Origin: Galbitalea soli
GTDB taxonomy: Bacteria > Actinomycetota > Actinomycetes > Actinomycetales > Microbacteriaceae
NCBI RefSeq assembly: GCF_010686725.1
Contig: NZ_JAAGWZ010000001.1
Location: forward strand, 124,001-188,000
Length of the DNA: 64,000 bases
Direction: 5' to 3'
Shown: piece after piece, positions 19,543-29,438 of the stretch
Numbering within the stretch: position 1 is the stretch's first letter
How the letters are laid out: each line of letters begins with the position of its first letter
Program-made: the position numbers and the translations under genes
The notes under the pieces: model-generated
What the model saw: only the letters and a program-made list of their open reading frames with translations
Database searches by the model: none
Told to the model about the DNA's origin: nothing

Positions 19543-20277
19543 GTGGCGCACAGCGAGCACCGCAGCGACGACGCCCTCCCCGTCGAGAGCACGCCGACCA
19601 CCTCCGCGGTGGCGCTCGCGGTCTCGACCGTCATCTTCGCGCTCCGCTCCGACGGCGAGGGCGGCGGCGCCTCGCTCCGGTTGCCGCTCGTGCGCCGCAT
19701 CCGCGAGCCGTTCGAGGGGGAGTGGGCGCTCCCCGGGGGTCCGATCTCGGCGCACGAGGGCCTCGCCGCCGCCGCGGGCCGCAACCTGCTCAGTACGACC
19801 GGGCTGACCCCCACCTACCTCGAGCAGCTGTACGCCTTCGGCGACACCGACCGGTCGCCCGGCGAGCGCGTTGTCTCGATCGTCTACTGGGCCCTCGTGC
19901 GCCCCGATCAGGCCGATCGCGCGACGGTCGGCGACAACGTGCGCTGGTTCGCCGCCGACGAGCTTCCCCGGCTCGCCTTCGACCACAACGAGATCGTGGA
20001 CTACGCCCTCTGGCGGCTCCGCACGAAGATGGAGTACAGCCGCATCGCCCACGCCTTCCTCGGCGAGACCTTCACGCTCGCCGAGCTCCGGCAGGTGCAC
20101 GAGGCGGTGCTGCAGCGCGAGCTCGACCCCGCCAACTTCCGCCGTCAGATGGAGAGCTCGCACGCGGTCGTCCCCACGGGCGAGCGGCTCACCGGCGGTC
20201 GGCACCGGCCTCCGCGCCTCTATCGCTACAACGACTCCGCGCCGCTCATCGACAATGGCCCGCTCACGAGCGCCTGA
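19543..20277 (+). CDS. nrtR: NrtR/NdnR-type Nudix-related repressor of NAD synthesis
   Basis: A 244-residue protein. Its N-terminal Nudix-like domain has a broken catalytic box: the G-x5-E part survives (GPISAHE), but the REUxEExGU part reads RNLLSTTGL, losing the catalytic glutamates, so it should bind a ligand and not hydrolyse it. The C-terminal part has the NrtR winged-helix signature AFLGETFTLAELRQVHEAVL, then NFRRQM and PPRLYRYN. In relatives an ADP-ribose- or NAD-type signal releases the repressor from DNA. It is the first gene of the nadABC-nadS operon, as ndnR is in Corynebacterium. GTG 19543 was chosen for its AGGGGAGG. Confidence 0.85.
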   Translation: MAHSEHRSDDALPVESTPTTSAVALAVSTVIFALRSDGEGGGASLRLPLVRRIREPFEGEWALPGGPISAHEGLAAAAGRNLLSTTGLTPTYLEQLYAFGDTDRSPGERVVSIVYWALVRPDQADRATVGDNVRWFAADELPRLAFDHNEIVDYALWRLRTKMEYSRIAHAFLGETFTLAELRQVHEAVLQRELDPANFRRQMESSHAVVPTGERLTGGRHRPPRLYRYNDSAPLIDNGPLTSA

Positions 20278-20305
20278 CCACCCACCCCCACCCAGGAGAC
20301 GACCC

Positions 20306-21610
20306 ATGTCATCCGTCGACACCACCATTCGACTCATCAGCGCCGGCGCGATCGCGGGCGAGACCTGCAGCCCCGAGCTCGCGAAGGGCCCCTGGGAGTT
20401 CGACCTCGCGCCCGCACCGAGCTACGGCCCCGGCTCCTCGATGAGCGACGTCATCCCGACCGGATCGCCGCGCCAGGGTCAGCTGCCCGAGGTCTACCGC
20501 ACGGCCTCGGCCGACGAACTGGATGCGCGCATTCGCGCGGCGAAGGACGCGCTCGGCGACCGCGTCGTCGTGCTCGGGCACTTCTACCAGCGCGACGAGG
20601 TCGTGCGCTACGCCGACTTCGTGGGCGACTCCTATCAGTTGGCGAACGCCGCGCTCGCCCGACCCGAGGCCGAGGCGATCGTGTTCTGCGGGGTGCACTT
20701 CATGGCCGAGACCGCCGACATCCTGAGCGCCGCCGACCAGTCGGTGATCCTGCCCAATCTCGCGGCCGGCTGCTCGATGGCCGACATGGCCGACATCGAC
20801 TCCGTGCTGGAGTGCTGGGAGCAGCTCGAAGCCCGCTACGGCACCGAGCCCGATGCCGAGGGGCGGGTGCCGGTCATCCCGGTGACCTACATGAACTCCT
20901 CGGCGGCGCTCAAGGGCTTCTGCGGCGAGCACGGCGGAATCGTGTGCACCTCCTCGAACGCGGCGACCGTGCTCGAGTGGGCCTTCGCGCGCGGCCAGCG
21001 GGTGCTGTTCTTCCCCGATCAGCACCTCGGTCGCAACACCGCGAAGGCGATGGGGGTTCCGCTCGAGAACATGCCGATGTGGAACCCGCGCAAGCCGCTC
21101 GGCGGCAACGACGACGCCACCCTCGACGCGGCGCGGGTGATCCTCTGGCACGGCTTCTGCTCGGTGCACAAGCGATTCACGGTCGACCAGATCGACCGGG
21201 CCCGGGCCGAGCACCCCGGGGTGCGCGTGCTCGTCCACCCGGAGTGCCCCATGCCCGTGGTCGACGCGGCGGACGGCGCGGGATCGACCGACTACATCGG
21301 CAAGGCGATCGCCGCGGCGACCGAGCCCACCACCTTTGCGATCGGAACCGAGATCAACATGGTGAACCGGCTCGCGCAGCAGTACCCGCAGCACGAGATC
21401 TTCTCGCTCGACCCCGTGGTGTGCCCGTGCTCGACCATGTACCGGATCCACCCCGGCTACCTCGCCTGGGTGCTCGAGGCGCTCGTGCGCGGCGAGGTCA
21501 TCAACCGCATCACGGTCGACGCTGCCGTCGCGGCACCGGCGCGGGTCGCCCTCGACCGGATGCTCGCCGCGCGTCCCGGCCAGGCCGCCGAGCGCGTGAT
21601 CGGCGACTGA
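20306..21610 (+). CDS. nadA: Quinolinate synthase A
   Basis: A 434-residue [4Fe-4S] enzyme condensing iminoaspartate with dihydroxyacetone phosphate to quinolinate. Motifs: VVLGHFYQRDEVV, GDSYQLA, FCGVHFMAETADIL, and cluster-ligand Cys candidates in AAGCSMADM, HPECPMPV and PVVCPCSTMY. The N-terminal extension of about 85 residues is longer than in E. coli NadA and typical of actinobacteria. GGAG lies 8 bases before the ATG. nadB begins two bases after the stop. Confidence 0.95.
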   Translation: MSSVDTTIRLISAGAIAGETCSPELAKGPWEFDLAPAPSYGPGSSMSDVIPTGSPRQGQLPEVYRTASADELDARIRAAKDALGDRVVVLGHFYQRDEVVRYADFVGDSYQLANAALARPEAEAIVFCGVHFMAETADILSAADQSVILPNLAAGCSMADMADIDSVLECWEQLEARYGTEPDAEGRVPVIPVTYMNSSAALKGFCGEHGGIVCTSSNAATVLEWAFARGQRVLFFPDQHLGRNTAKAMGVPLENMPMWNPRKPLGGNDDATLDAARVILWHGFCSVHKRFTVDQIDRARAEHPGVRVLVHPECPMPVVDAADGAGSTDYIGKAIAAATEPTTFAIGTEINMVNRLAQQYPQHEIFSLDPVVCPCSTMYRIHPGYLAWVLEALVRGEVINRITVDAAVAAPARVALDRMLAARPGQAAERVIGD

Positions 21611-21611
21611 G

Positions 21612-23138
21612 ATGCCGAGCGTCATCGTCGTCGGATCGGGGATCGCGGGACTCGTCGCCGCGCTGCGGGCCGCACCCGGTCACGAGGTCACCCTCATCAC
21701 CAAGGCGGAGCTCGCCGAGAGCAACACGCGCTACGCCCAGGGCGGGATCGCCGTCGCTCTCTTCGACGACGACAGCGTGCAGTCGCACATCGACGACACC
21801 CTCCGCGTCGGCGGCGGATTGAACGCCCGACGCGCCGTCGAGGTGCTGTGCTCGGAGGGGCCCGAGCGCGTGCGGGACCTCATCCGCCTCGGCGTCGCCT
21901 TCGACCGCACGGGCGAGCGACTGGCCCGCGGGCGCGAGGCGGCGCACTCGAGCGCCCGCGTGATCCACGCGGGCGGCGACGCCACGGGCGCCGTCATCGA
22001 GCTCGCGCTCGTCGAGGCGGTGCGCGCCTCCGGCACCCGGATCCGCGAGCACTGCTTCGTCGACGACCTCGTGCTGGACGACGGGCGGGTGGTCGGCGTG
22101 CGGGCGATCGGGCCGGGCGGCGTCGCGGAGACGCTGTACGCGGACGCGGTCATCCTGGCCAGCGGCGGTGCCGGTCAGCTCTACTCGCACACCACCAACC
22201 CGCTCGTCACGACGGGCGACGGGGTGGCCGCGGCGCTGCGCGCGGGTGCCGTGCTGCGCGACCTCGAGTTCTACCAGTTCCACCCCACCGCGCTCGCCCT
22301 GCCCGGCAACTTCCTCGTCTCCGAGGCGGTGCGCGGCGAGGGCGCGGTGCTGCGGGATGCGGATGGCCGGCGCTTCCTGCTCGACGAGCACCCCGACGCC
22401 GAGCTCGCGCCGCGCGACGTGGTCGCACGGGGGATCGCGCGGCAGATGGCCCGACAGGGCGGTCGGGCCGTGCTGCTCGACGCGACCGCGCTCGGCTCGG
22501 AGTTCCTCGGAGAGCGATTCCCCGGAATCACGCGCGAGTGCCTGCGGAACGGACTCGACTGGGGCCGCGAGCCGATCCCCGTGACGCCCGCCGCGCACTA
22601 CTGGATGGGCGGCATCCGCACCGACGAGTGGGGGCGCAGTTCGCTGCCGGGCCTGTTCGCGGTGGGCGAGGCCGCCTGCACGGGGGTGCACGGTGCCAAC
22701 CGGCTCGCCTCCAACTCGCTCCTCGAATCACTCGTGTTCGCCTGGCGCGCGGTGGACGCGCTCGCCACGCCCTTCCCGATCGCGACCGTCGATGACGCGA
22801 TGCCGATCGACCATCTGCCGCGGCGGGCGGCCGCGCCGCGCATCGTCGATCGCGACGCGCTCCAGACACTCATGTGGGAGGACGCCGGTCTCTTCCGCTC
22901 CGACGACACGCTCGAGGAGGCCGAGACGGTGCTCGCCGGGCTGGTCGACGACAGCGCCGCGGAGTCGATCGGCGCCCGCGAGGACCGCAACCTGCTCGAT
23001 CTCGCGCGCGCGCTCGTGACCGCGGCGCGCGCCCGACGCGAGTCGCGCGGCGCGCACCATCGCAGCGACGCACCGGAGACCTCGGCCGCGTTCGCCCGTC
23101 ATCTCGACGTGGCAGAGAGGGTGGTGGTCGCATGCTGA
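21612..23138 (+). CDS. nadB: L-aspartate oxidase
   Basis: A 508-residue FAD enzyme producing iminoaspartate for NadA. The FAD dinucleotide motif is GSGIAGLVAAL at the N-terminus; ESNTRYAQGGIAVAL, HPTALALPGNFLVSEAVRGE and GVHGANRLASNSLLES are diagnostic of the fumarate reductase/aspartate oxidase family. The C-terminal helical domain is somewhat short. The stop overlaps nadC (ATGCTGA). Confidence 0.95.
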   Translation: MPSVIVVGSGIAGLVAALRAAPGHEVTLITKAELAESNTRYAQGGIAVALFDDDSVQSHIDDTLRVGGGLNARRAVEVLCSEGPERVRDLIRLGVAFDRTGERLARGREAAHSSARVIHAGGDATGAVIELALVEAVRASGTRIREHCFVDDLVLDDGRVVGVRAIGPGGVAETLYADAVILASGGAGQLYSHTTNPLVTTGDGVAAALRAGAVLRDLEFYQFHPTALALPGNFLVSEAVRGEGAVLRDADGRRFLLDEHPDAELAPRDVVARGIARQMARQGGRAVLLDATALGSEFLGERFPGITRECLRNGLDWGREPIPVTPAAHYWMGGIRTDEWGRSSLPGLFAVGEAACTGVHGANRLASNSLLESLVFAWRAVDALATPFPIATVDDAMPIDHLPRRAAAPRIVDRDALQTLMWEDAGLFRSDDTLEEAETVLAGLVDDSAAESIGAREDRNLLDLARALVTAARARRESRGAHHRSDAPETSAAFARHLDVAERVVVAC

Positions 23139-23989
23139 GCACCCGGCACATCGACACCGTGGTGGGCGCCGCGCTCAGCGAGGACGCTCCCTGGGGAGAC
23201 GCGACCTCCGAGGCGCTCATCCCGGCCGGCGCGGTCGCGACCGCGCGGCTCGTCGCGCGCGAGGCGGGCGTCTTCAGCGGGGGTGCCGTGTTCGAGGCGG
23301 CCATGCGCCTCACCGATCCGGCCATCGAGACCCGGGTCGACATCGCCGACGGAGCAGCGTTCGAGGCGGGCGCAACGCTCGCGTGGGTCACCGGCCCGGC
23401 CCGGTCGGTGCTCACCGCCGAGCGCGTCGCGCTCAACTTCACGCAGCGCATGAGCGGCATCGCGACCCTCACCGCACGCTACGTCGCGGCCGTCGCCGGC
23501 ACCTCGGCGCGGATCGTCGACACGCGCAAGACCACGCCCGGCCTCCGCGAGTTCGAGCGGCACGCGGTGCGGTGCGGGGGAGGACGCAATCACCGCTTCT
23601 CGCTCTCCGACGCGGTCATGGCCAAGGACAACCACCTCGCGGTGCTGACCGCGGGCGGGCGCGACCTCACCGAGGCGCTGCGGGCGGTACGGGCATCCCT
23701 CTCGCACACCACCCACCTCGAGGTGGAGGTCGACCGCATCGAGCAGATCGAACCGGTGCTGGCCGCGGGGGTCGACACGATCATGCTCGACAACTTCGAC
23801 CTCGACGCGCTGCGCCAGGGGGTCGCGCTCGTCGCCGGTCGCGCGGTCGTGGAGGCGAGCGGCGGGGTCAGCCTCGACACGGTCGCCGCCATCGCGCGCA
23901 CGGGCGTCGACGTCATCTCGGTCGGCGCCCTCACCCACAGCGTGCGGTCGCTCGACCTCGGTCTCGACATCGATCCGATCGCGCCGTGA
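23132..23989 (+). CDS. nadC: Quinolinate phosphoribosyltransferase (decarboxylating)
   Basis: A 285-residue enzyme converting quinolinate and PRPP to nicotinate mononucleotide. TRKTTPGLREFERHAVRCGG and NHRFSLSDAVMAKDNH carry the quinolinate and phosphate contacts; TIMLDNFDLDALR and EASGGVSLDTV close the barrel. It overlaps nadB and the following desulfurase gene, so nadA to nadS are one tightly coupled unit. Confidence 0.95.
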   Translation: MLSTRHIDTVVGAALSEDAPWGDATSEALIPAGAVATARLVAREAGVFSGGAVFEAAMRLTDPAIETRVDIADGAAFEAGATLAWVTGPARSVLTAERVALNFTQRMSGIATLTARYVAAVAGTSARIVDTRKTTPGLREFERHAVRCGGGRNHRFSLSDAVMAKDNHLAVLTAGGRDLTEALRAVRASLSHTTHLEVEVDRIEQIEPVLAAGVDTIMLDNFDLDALRQGVALVAGRAVVEASGGVSLDTVAAIARTGVDVISVGALTHSVRSLDLGLDIDPIAP

Positions 23990-25140
23990 TCTACCTCGAT
24001 CGGGCGGCGACCACCGAGGTGCGCCGGGAGGTGCTCGAGGCGATGTGGCCCTACCTCACGGGCGAGTTCGGCAACCCCTCCAGCTCGCACTCGCTGGGTG
24101 CGACGGCGGCGCGCGCGCTCGCGGATGCCCGTTCCCGGGTCGCCCGCGTGCTCGGCGCCCGCCCCGGCGACATCGTCTTCACCTCTGGCGGCAGCGAGAG
24201 CGACACCCTCGCGATCGTGGGCATCGCCCTGGCGAACCCCCGCGGACGCCACGTGGTCACGACCGCGATCGAGCACCCCGCCGTGCTCGAATCCTGCGCG
24301 CACCTCGCCCGGATCCACGGTTTCGAGGTGACCGTTCTGCCGGTCGGCCCGGACGGACTGCTCGACCTCGGCGCGCTCGAGGCGGCGGGTCGGCCCGACA
24401 CGACCCTCGTCTCCGTGATGTACGCGAACAACGAGGTCGGGACCGTGCAGGACATCGCGGCCATCGCCCGCATCGCCCACGGCTCCGGCGCGCTCGTGCA
24501 CAGCGACGCCGTGCAGGCGCCCGGCTGGCTTCCGCTCGACGTGCAGGAGCTGGGCGTCGATGCCCTGAGCCTCTCCGGGCACAAGGTCGGCGCGCCCAAG
24601 GGGATCGGGGCGCTGTTCGTGCGCGGTCGGATCCCGCTCGAGCCGGTCATCCACGGCGGAGGGCAGGAGCGGGGGCGCCGCTCGGGAACCGAGAACCTCG
24701 CCGGCGCGGTCGGCCTCGCCACCGGGCTCGAGATCGTCGACCGGCACCGCACTGAGGCGGCGCCCACCGTCACCCGCGTGCGCGACGCCTTCATCGACGA
24801 CGTGCTGGCCTCGGTCCCGGATGCCCGGCTCACCGGCTCCCCGACGCACCGGCTGCCCGGCAGCGCCTCGTTCACCTTCCCCACGACGAGCGGCGAGGCG
24901 GTGCTTCTCGAGTTGGAACGGGCGGGCATCCTCTGCTCGAGCGGCTCGGCGTGCGCCGCCGGCAGCGACGAGCCGTCTCACGTTCTCGTCGCGCTCGGAA
25001 TCGCGCCCGAGGTGGCCCAGACGGCCGTGCGCTTCAGCTTCGACGAGACCGTGAGCCGGGCGGAGCTCGCCGAGGTCGCGATCGCGGTGCGCGACGCCGT
25101 GCGCACGGTGGCTGCGGGCGGTGCCCCGCCCGCCCGGTAG
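23986..25140 (+). CDS. nadS: Cysteine desulfurase, NadS-type (cluster supply for NadA)
   Basis: A 384-residue NifS-like PLP enzyme. N-terminal [19 protein letters not shown] has Arg where most relatives have Asn (LDNAATT). [10 protein letters not shown], the PLP lysine in [17 protein letters not shown], and the catalytic Cys loop [19 protein letters not shown] are present. GTG overlaps the nadC stop. Corynebacteria carry the same arrangement with a desulfurase dedicated to NadA cluster assembly, so this role is inferred from position. Its TAG stop opens the -10 of glyS. Confidence 0.88.
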   Translation: MIYLDRAATTEVRREVLEAMWPYLTGEFGNPSSSHSLGATAARALADARSRVARVLGARPGDIVFTSGGSESDTLAIVGIALANPRGRHVVTTAIEHPAVLESCAHLARIHGFEVTVLPVGPDGLLDLGALEAAGRPDTTLVSVMYANNEVGTVQDIAAIARIAHGSGALVHSDAVQAPGWLPLDVQELGVDALSLSGHKVGAPKGIGALFVRGRIPLEPVIHGGGQERGRRSGTENLAGAVGLATGLEIVDRHRTEAAPTVTRVRDAFIDDVLASVPDARLTGSPTHRLPGSASFTFPTTSGEAVLLELERAGILCSSGSACAAGSDEPSHVLVALGIAPEVAQTAVRFSFDETVSRAELAEVAIAVRDAVRTVAAGGAPPAR

Positions 25141-25150
25141 GCTGGTCACT
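25138..25150 (+). promoter_or_regulatory. glyS promoter -10 overlapping the nadS stop
   Basis: TAGGCT (25138-25143) starts with the TAG stop of nadS. Transcription from about 25150 would give a 50-base leader ending in AGGAG (25189-25193) before the GTG at 25200. I see no T-box features in that leader. Confidence 0.45.
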
Positions 25151-25199
25151 TCATACTCGACCGGGCATCCAGCTCGGTGTGAACACACAGGAGCTCCAC

Positions 25200-26585
25200 G
25201 TGGCAACGCCCAATCCCCTCGACGCCGTCATCGCCCTCGCCAAACGCCGGGGCTTCGTGTACCAGGCCGGTGAGATCTACGGCGGCTCGCGCTCCGCCTG
25301 GGACTACGGCCCGCTCGGCACCGCGCTCAAAGAGAACATCAAGCGCCAGTGGTGGCGCTACATGGTGCAGAAGCGCGACGACATCGTGGGCATCGACTCG
25401 TCGATCATCCTGCCCCGTCGCGTGTGGGAGGTCTCCGGTCACGTCGAGGTCTTCAGCGACCCGCTCGTGGAGTCGCTGCACACCCACAAGCGCTACCGTG
25501 CCGACCACCTGCTCGAGGCCTACGAGGAGAAGCACGGGCGTCCCCCGGCCAACGGCCTCGCCGACATCAACGACCCGGAGACGGGCCAGCCCGGCGCCTG
25601 GACGGAGCCGCAGAACTTCTCGGGTCTCATGAAGACCTTCCTGGGCCCCGTCGACAACGAGGAGGGAATGGCCTACCTGCGTCCGGAGACGGCGCAGGGC
25701 ATCTTCGTGAACTTCGCCAACGTCTCCGCCTCCGCGCGCATGAAGCCGCCCTTCGGCATCGCGCAGATCGGCAAGTCGTTCCGCAACGAGATCACGCCCG
25801 GAAACTTCATCTTCCGCACGCGGGAGTTCGAGCAGATGGAGATGGAGTTCTTCGTCGAGCCCGGGACCGACGAGGAGTGGTTCTCCTACTGGATCGACGC
25901 CTGCGAGCAGTGGTACACCGACCTCGGCATCACGCCCGACAACATCCGTCGCTACGAGCACCCGAAGGAGAAGCTCTCCCACTACTCGAAGCGCACGATC
26001 GACCTCGAGTACCGCTTCCGCTTCGCCGGCAGCGAGTGGGGCGAGCTCATGGGCGTCGCCAACCGCACCGACTTCGACCTGAAGACCCACAGCGAGGCCT
26101 CCGGCGTCGATCTCTCCTACTTCGACCAGACCAAGAACGAGCGCTGGATCCCGTACGTCATCGAGCCCGCGTTCGGACTCACCCGCGCGCTCATGGCGTT
26201 CCTCATCGACGCCTACCACGAGGACGAGGCGCCCAACACGAAGGGCGGCGTCGACAAGCGCACCGTGCTGCGGCTCGACCGTCGGCTCGCGCCCGTCAAG
26301 GTCGCCGTGCTGCCGCTCTCGCGCAACGAGCAGCTCTCGCCGCTCGCGCGCGGACTCGCCGACACGCTGCGCGATCACTGGAACATCGACTTCGACGACG
26401 CCGGAGCGATCGGACGCCGGTACCGCCGCCAGGACGAGATCGGAACCCCGTTCTGCGTGACCGTCGACTTCGACTCCCTCGACGACGGCGCGGTGACCGT
26501 GCGCGAGCGCGACAGCATGGCGCAGGAGCGGGTCTCGCTCGACCGGCTCCCCGGTTACCTCGCCGAGCGTCTCCTCGGCGCCTGA
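25200..26585 (+). CDS. glyS: Glycyl-tRNA synthetase, single-chain (alpha2) type
   Basis: A 461-residue class II synthetase of the homodimeric type also found in eukaryotes and archaea, not the alpha2beta2 type. [20 protein letters not shown] opens the catalytic domain; motif 2 lies in [20 protein letters not shown] and motif 3 in [16 protein letters not shown]. The C-terminal anticodon-binding domain starts near residue 360 ([16 protein letters not shown]). GTG preceded by AGGAG at six bases. Confidence 0.95.
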   Translation: MATPNPLDAVIALAKRRGFVYQAGEIYGGSRSAWDYGPLGTALKENIKRQWWRYMVQKRDDIVGIDSSIILPRRVWEVSGHVEVFSDPLVESLHTHKRYRADHLLEAYEEKHGRPPANGLADINDPETGQPGAWTEPQNFSGLMKTFLGPVDNEEGMAYLRPETAQGIFVNFANVSASARMKPPFGIAQIGKSFRNEITPGNFIFRTREFEQMEMEFFVEPGTDEEWFSYWIDACEQWYTDLGITPDNIRRYEHPKEKLSHYSKRTIDLEYRFRFAGSEWGELMGVANRTDFDLKTHSEASGVDLSYFDQTKNERWIPYVIEPAFGLTRALMAFLIDAYHEDEAPNTKGGVDKRTVLRLDRRLAPVKVAVLPLSRNEQLSPLARGLADTLRDHWNIDFDDAGAIGRRYRRQDEIGTPFCVTVDFDSLDDGAVTVRERDSMAQERVSLDRLPGYLAERLLGA

Positions 26586-26648
26586 CGCGGGACGCGGTCG
26601 TCCGCATCCTCACGCAACGAGGGTGCGGCGCCGCAACCGGCCAACCGA

Positions 26649-26661
26649 TACCCTGTAAAGC
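26649..26661 (+). promoter_or_regulatory. Leaderless promoter of dapA
   Basis: TACCCT (26649-26654) ends seven bases before the GTG at 26662. Confidence 0.5.
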
Positions 26662-27639
26662 GTGTCTACGACTTCCAACCCCTTCGGTCAGGTCCTCGTC
26701 GCGCTGGTGACCCCGTTCACCGCCGACGGTGAGGTGGACTGGGCCGACGTCGAGAAGCACATCGACGACGTCATCACCGCGGGGGCCGACGGCATCGTCG
26801 TCACCGGCACCACGGGCGAGACGAGCACCCTCACCGACCCCGAGAAGATCCGGCTCGTCGAGGTGGGCAAGTCGGTCGCGGCGGGTCGCGCCAAGATCAT
26901 CACGGGGGGCGGCTCCAACGAGACCGCCCACGCCATCGAGCTCTACAAGGCGAGTGAGAAGGCGGGGGCCGACGGCGTCATGATCGTGACGCCGTACTAC
27001 AACAAGCCGACCCAGGCGGGGGTGCTGACGCACTTCAGGATGATCGCCGACGCGACCGATCTGCCGGTCATCCTCTACGACATCCCGGGCCGCACTGGCA
27101 TCCCGATCAAGTACGAGACCATCCTGCGGGCGGCCAAGCACCCCAACATCCTCGCGGTGAAGGACGCCAAGGGCGACTTCAGCGAGGTGAGCCGCGTGCT
27201 CAACCAGACCGACCTCATGTACTTCTCGGGCGACGACGCCAACGTGCTGCCGCACCTCGCCATCGGCGCGACCGGCTTGATCGGTGTGACCGCGAACATC
27301 GCTCCGCGCCCATACCGCATCATCATCGACGCGGTGAACCGCGGCGACCTCGCCGCGGCCACGGCCGAGCACAAGGCGCTCGAGCCGCTCGTGCGCGCGG
27401 TCATGACCCACGTGCCGGGCACGGTCGCGGCGAAGTACATCCTGCACGGCCTGGGCCGCATCCACTCGCCCCGCGTGCGACTGCCGCTCGTCGGCCCGGA
27501 GGAGTGGGAGGCGGCCCAGATCGAGGACGAGCTCGATCTCGTGCACGACATCCCCGGCGTGGACTTCTCCAACTTCCGCCCGGATCGCAACGCCGCCGCC
27601 GGTGGCGCCCTCCCGAAGGTGGCCGGCACCACCCGATAG
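26662..27639 (+). CDS. dapA: 4-hydroxy-tetrahydrodipicolinate synthase
   Basis: A 325-residue barrel enzyme of lysine/diaminopimelate synthesis. Schiff-base Lys167 is in NILAVKDAKGDF; the proton-relay Tyr is in VILYDIPGRTG; TGTTGETSTL and TPYYNKPTQAG are the other signatures. RNase J follows, a neighbour relation shared by many actinobacteria. dapF of the same pathway is at 39024. Confidence 0.96.
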   Translation: MSTTSNPFGQVLVALVTPFTADGEVDWADVEKHIDDVITAGADGIVVTGTTGETSTLTDPEKIRLVEVGKSVAAGRAKIITGGGSNETAHAIELYKASEKAGADGVMIVTPYYNKPTQAGVLTHFRMIADATDLPVILYDIPGRTGIPIKYETILRAAKHPNILAVKDAKGDFSEVSRVLNQTDLMYFSGDDANVLPHLAIGATGLIGVTANIAPRPYRIIIDAVNRGDLAAATAEHKALEPLVRAVMTHVPGTVAAKYILHGLGRIHSPRVRLPLVGPEEWEAAQIEDELDLVHDIPGVDFSNFRPDRNAAAGGALPKVAGTTR

Positions 27640-27690
27640 ACGTTTCCCTCGGAGCCGAGTGCTCCGCCCGCTCTGACGATTCAGGACTAG

Positions 27691-29367
27691 ATGCCAATCA
27701 CCGTGTACCAACCAGCCCCCCTCCGCCCCGGAACGCTCCGCGTCATCCCGATCGGCGGCCTCGGCGAGATCGGCCGCAACATGACGGCCTACGAGATCGA
27801 CGGCAAGATCCTCATCGTCGACTGCGGAGTGCTGTTCCCCGAGGAGACCCAGCCCGGTGTCGACCTCATCCTCCCCGACTTCAGCCCCATCCGTGACCGG
27901 CTCGACGACGTGCTGGGCGTGGTGCTGACCCACGGCCACGAAGACCACATCGGCGCCGTGCCGTACCTGCTCCGACTGCGCAGCGACATCCCGCTCATCG
28001 GCTCCACGCTCACGCTCGCGCTCATCGAGGCGAAGCTCAAGGAGCACCGCATCACGCCGTACTCGCTGACCGTGCGCGAGGGCGATGTCGAGCAGCTCGG
28101 CCCGTTCGAGCTCGAGTTCATCGCCGTCAACCACTCGATCCCGGATGCGCTCGCCGTCGCGATCAAGACCGTCGCCGGCGTCGTCCTGCACACCGGCGAC
28201 TTCAAGATGGACCAGTTGCCGCTCGACGATCGCATCACCGACCTCCGCGCCTTCGCGCGGCTCGGCGAGGCCGGGGTCGACCTGTTCCTCCCGGACTCGA
28301 CCAACGCCGACGTGCCGGGCTTCACCGCGCTGGAACGCGAGATCGGCCCGGTGCTCGAGAGCGTCATCGCGAAGGCCCCTCGCCGGGTCATCGTCGCGAG
28401 CTTCTCCAGCCACGTGCACCGCGTGCAGCAGGTGCTCGACGCCGCGGTCGCCAACGACCGCAAGGTCGTGCTGATGGGCCGCTCGATGGTGCGCAACATG
28501 GGCATCGCGGCCGATCTCGGCTACCTCAAGGTTCCGGACGGCGTGCTCATCGAGGCGAAGAAGGCCGTCGATCTGCCCGACAACAAGCTCGTCTACATGT
28601 CCACCGGCAGCCAGGGCGAGCCCATGGCGGTTCTCGCGCGCATGGCGAATCTCGAGCACCAGATCGAGATCGGCAAGGGCGACACGGTCATCCTCGCGTC
28701 GAGCCTCATCCCCGGCAACGAGAACGCGGTGTACCGCGTGATCAACGGGCTCATCAAGCTCGGTGCCTCGGTCGTGCACAAGGCCAACGCGAAGGTGCAC
28801 GTCTCCGGTCACGCGGCGGCGGGGGAGCTGCTGTACTGCTACAACATCCTCAAGCCCCGCAATGTGCTCCCGGTGCACGGCGAGTACCGCCACCTCCAGG
28901 CGAACGCCGATCTCGCCATCCGCACGGGGGTTCCCGAGGAGAACACGATCCTCGCCGAGGACGGCACCGTCATCGACCTCCGCGACGGCGTCGCGACGGT
29001 CGTCGGCCAGCTCGACCTCGGCTACGTCTATGTCGACGGGTCGAGTGTCGGCGAGATCACCGACGCCGACCTCAAAGACCGGCGCATCCTGGCGGAGGAG
29101 GGGTTCATCTCCATCTTCGTCGCCGTGGATGCCCAGACCGGCCGGGTCATCGTCGGCCCCGAGATCCAGGCGCGCGGCTTCGCCGAAGACGAGGACGTGT
29201 TCGACGCGGTCATGCCGCAGATCCTCAAGGCGCTGTCGGATGCGGCCGCCAATGGCACCCGGGACACGCACGCCTTCGCGCAGGTCATCCGTCGCACCGT
29301 GGGTCGCTGGGTGAACACCCAGCACCGCCGCCGGCCGATGATCATCCCCGTCGTCATCGAAGCCTGA
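27691..29367 (+). CDS. rnj: Ribonuclease J
   Basis: A 558-residue metallo-beta-lactamase/beta-CASP nuclease for RNA maturation and decay with both endo- and 5'-exonuclease activity in relatives. The zinc motif is LTHGHEDHIGAVPY; LHTGDFKMDQLP, LFLPDSTNAD, ASFSSHVHRVQQ and the late motif FHVSGHAAAGE-like HVSGHAAAGEL are visible. The C-terminal domain is complete. The ATG has only a weak AGGA four bases upstream. Confidence 0.94.
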   Translation: MPITVYQPAPLRPGTLRVIPIGGLGEIGRNMTAYEIDGKILIVDCGVLFPEETQPGVDLILPDFSPIRDRLDDVLGVVLTHGHEDHIGAVPYLLRLRSDIPLIGSTLTLALIEAKLKEHRITPYSLTVREGDVEQLGPFELEFIAVNHSIPDALAVAIKTVAGVVLHTGDFKMDQLPLDDRITDLRAFARLGEAGVDLFLPDSTNADVPGFTALEREIGPVLESVIAKAPRRVIVASFSSHVHRVQQVLDAAVANDRKVVLMGRSMVRNMGIAADLGYLKVPDGVLIEAKKAVDLPDNKLVYMSTGSQGEPMAVLARMANLEHQIEIGKGDTVILASSLIPGNENAVYRVINGLIKLGASVVHKANAKVHVSGHAAAGELLYCYNILKPRNVLPVHGEYRHLQANADLAIRTGVPEENTILAEDGTVIDLRDGVATVVGQLDLGYVYVDGSSVGEITDADLKDRRILAEEGFISIFVAVDAQTGRVIVGPEIQARGFAEDEDVFDAVMPQILKALSDAAANGTRDTHAFAQVIRRTVGRWVNTQHRRRPMIIPVVIEA

Positions 29368-29390
29368 CGCTCGCACCCGCGGCTGACACG

Positions 29391-29413
29391 CGCCCCGGCT
29401 AAGCCCCGGGGCG
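29391..29413 (+). terminator. Possible terminator after rnj
   Basis: CGCCCCGG (29391-29398), a seven-base loop and CCGGGGCG (29406-29413) form a perfect 8-bp stem. No T-run follows, so function is uncertain. Confidence 0.4.
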
Positions 29414-29426
29414 ACGCCGGGGCGGG

Positions 29427-29438
29427 TACCGTGGAGCG
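29427..29438 (+). promoter_or_regulatory. Leaderless promoter of ftsK
   Basis: TACCGT (29427-29432) ends six bases before the ATG at 29439. Confidence 0.5.

Noticed and set aside
25144-25199. T-box leader before glyS
   Set aside because: Only about 50 bases, no T-box sequence and no specifier stem. The same holds for pheS, which seems leaderless.
26296-29376. Very long open frame on the minus strand opposite glyS, dapA and rnj (over 1000 codons)
   Set aside because: GC-rich coding DNA gives long antisense frames; the translation is His/Arg/Asp/Gly-rich without domains, and the plus-strand genes are certain. Similar long antisense frames elsewhere were dropped for the same reason.
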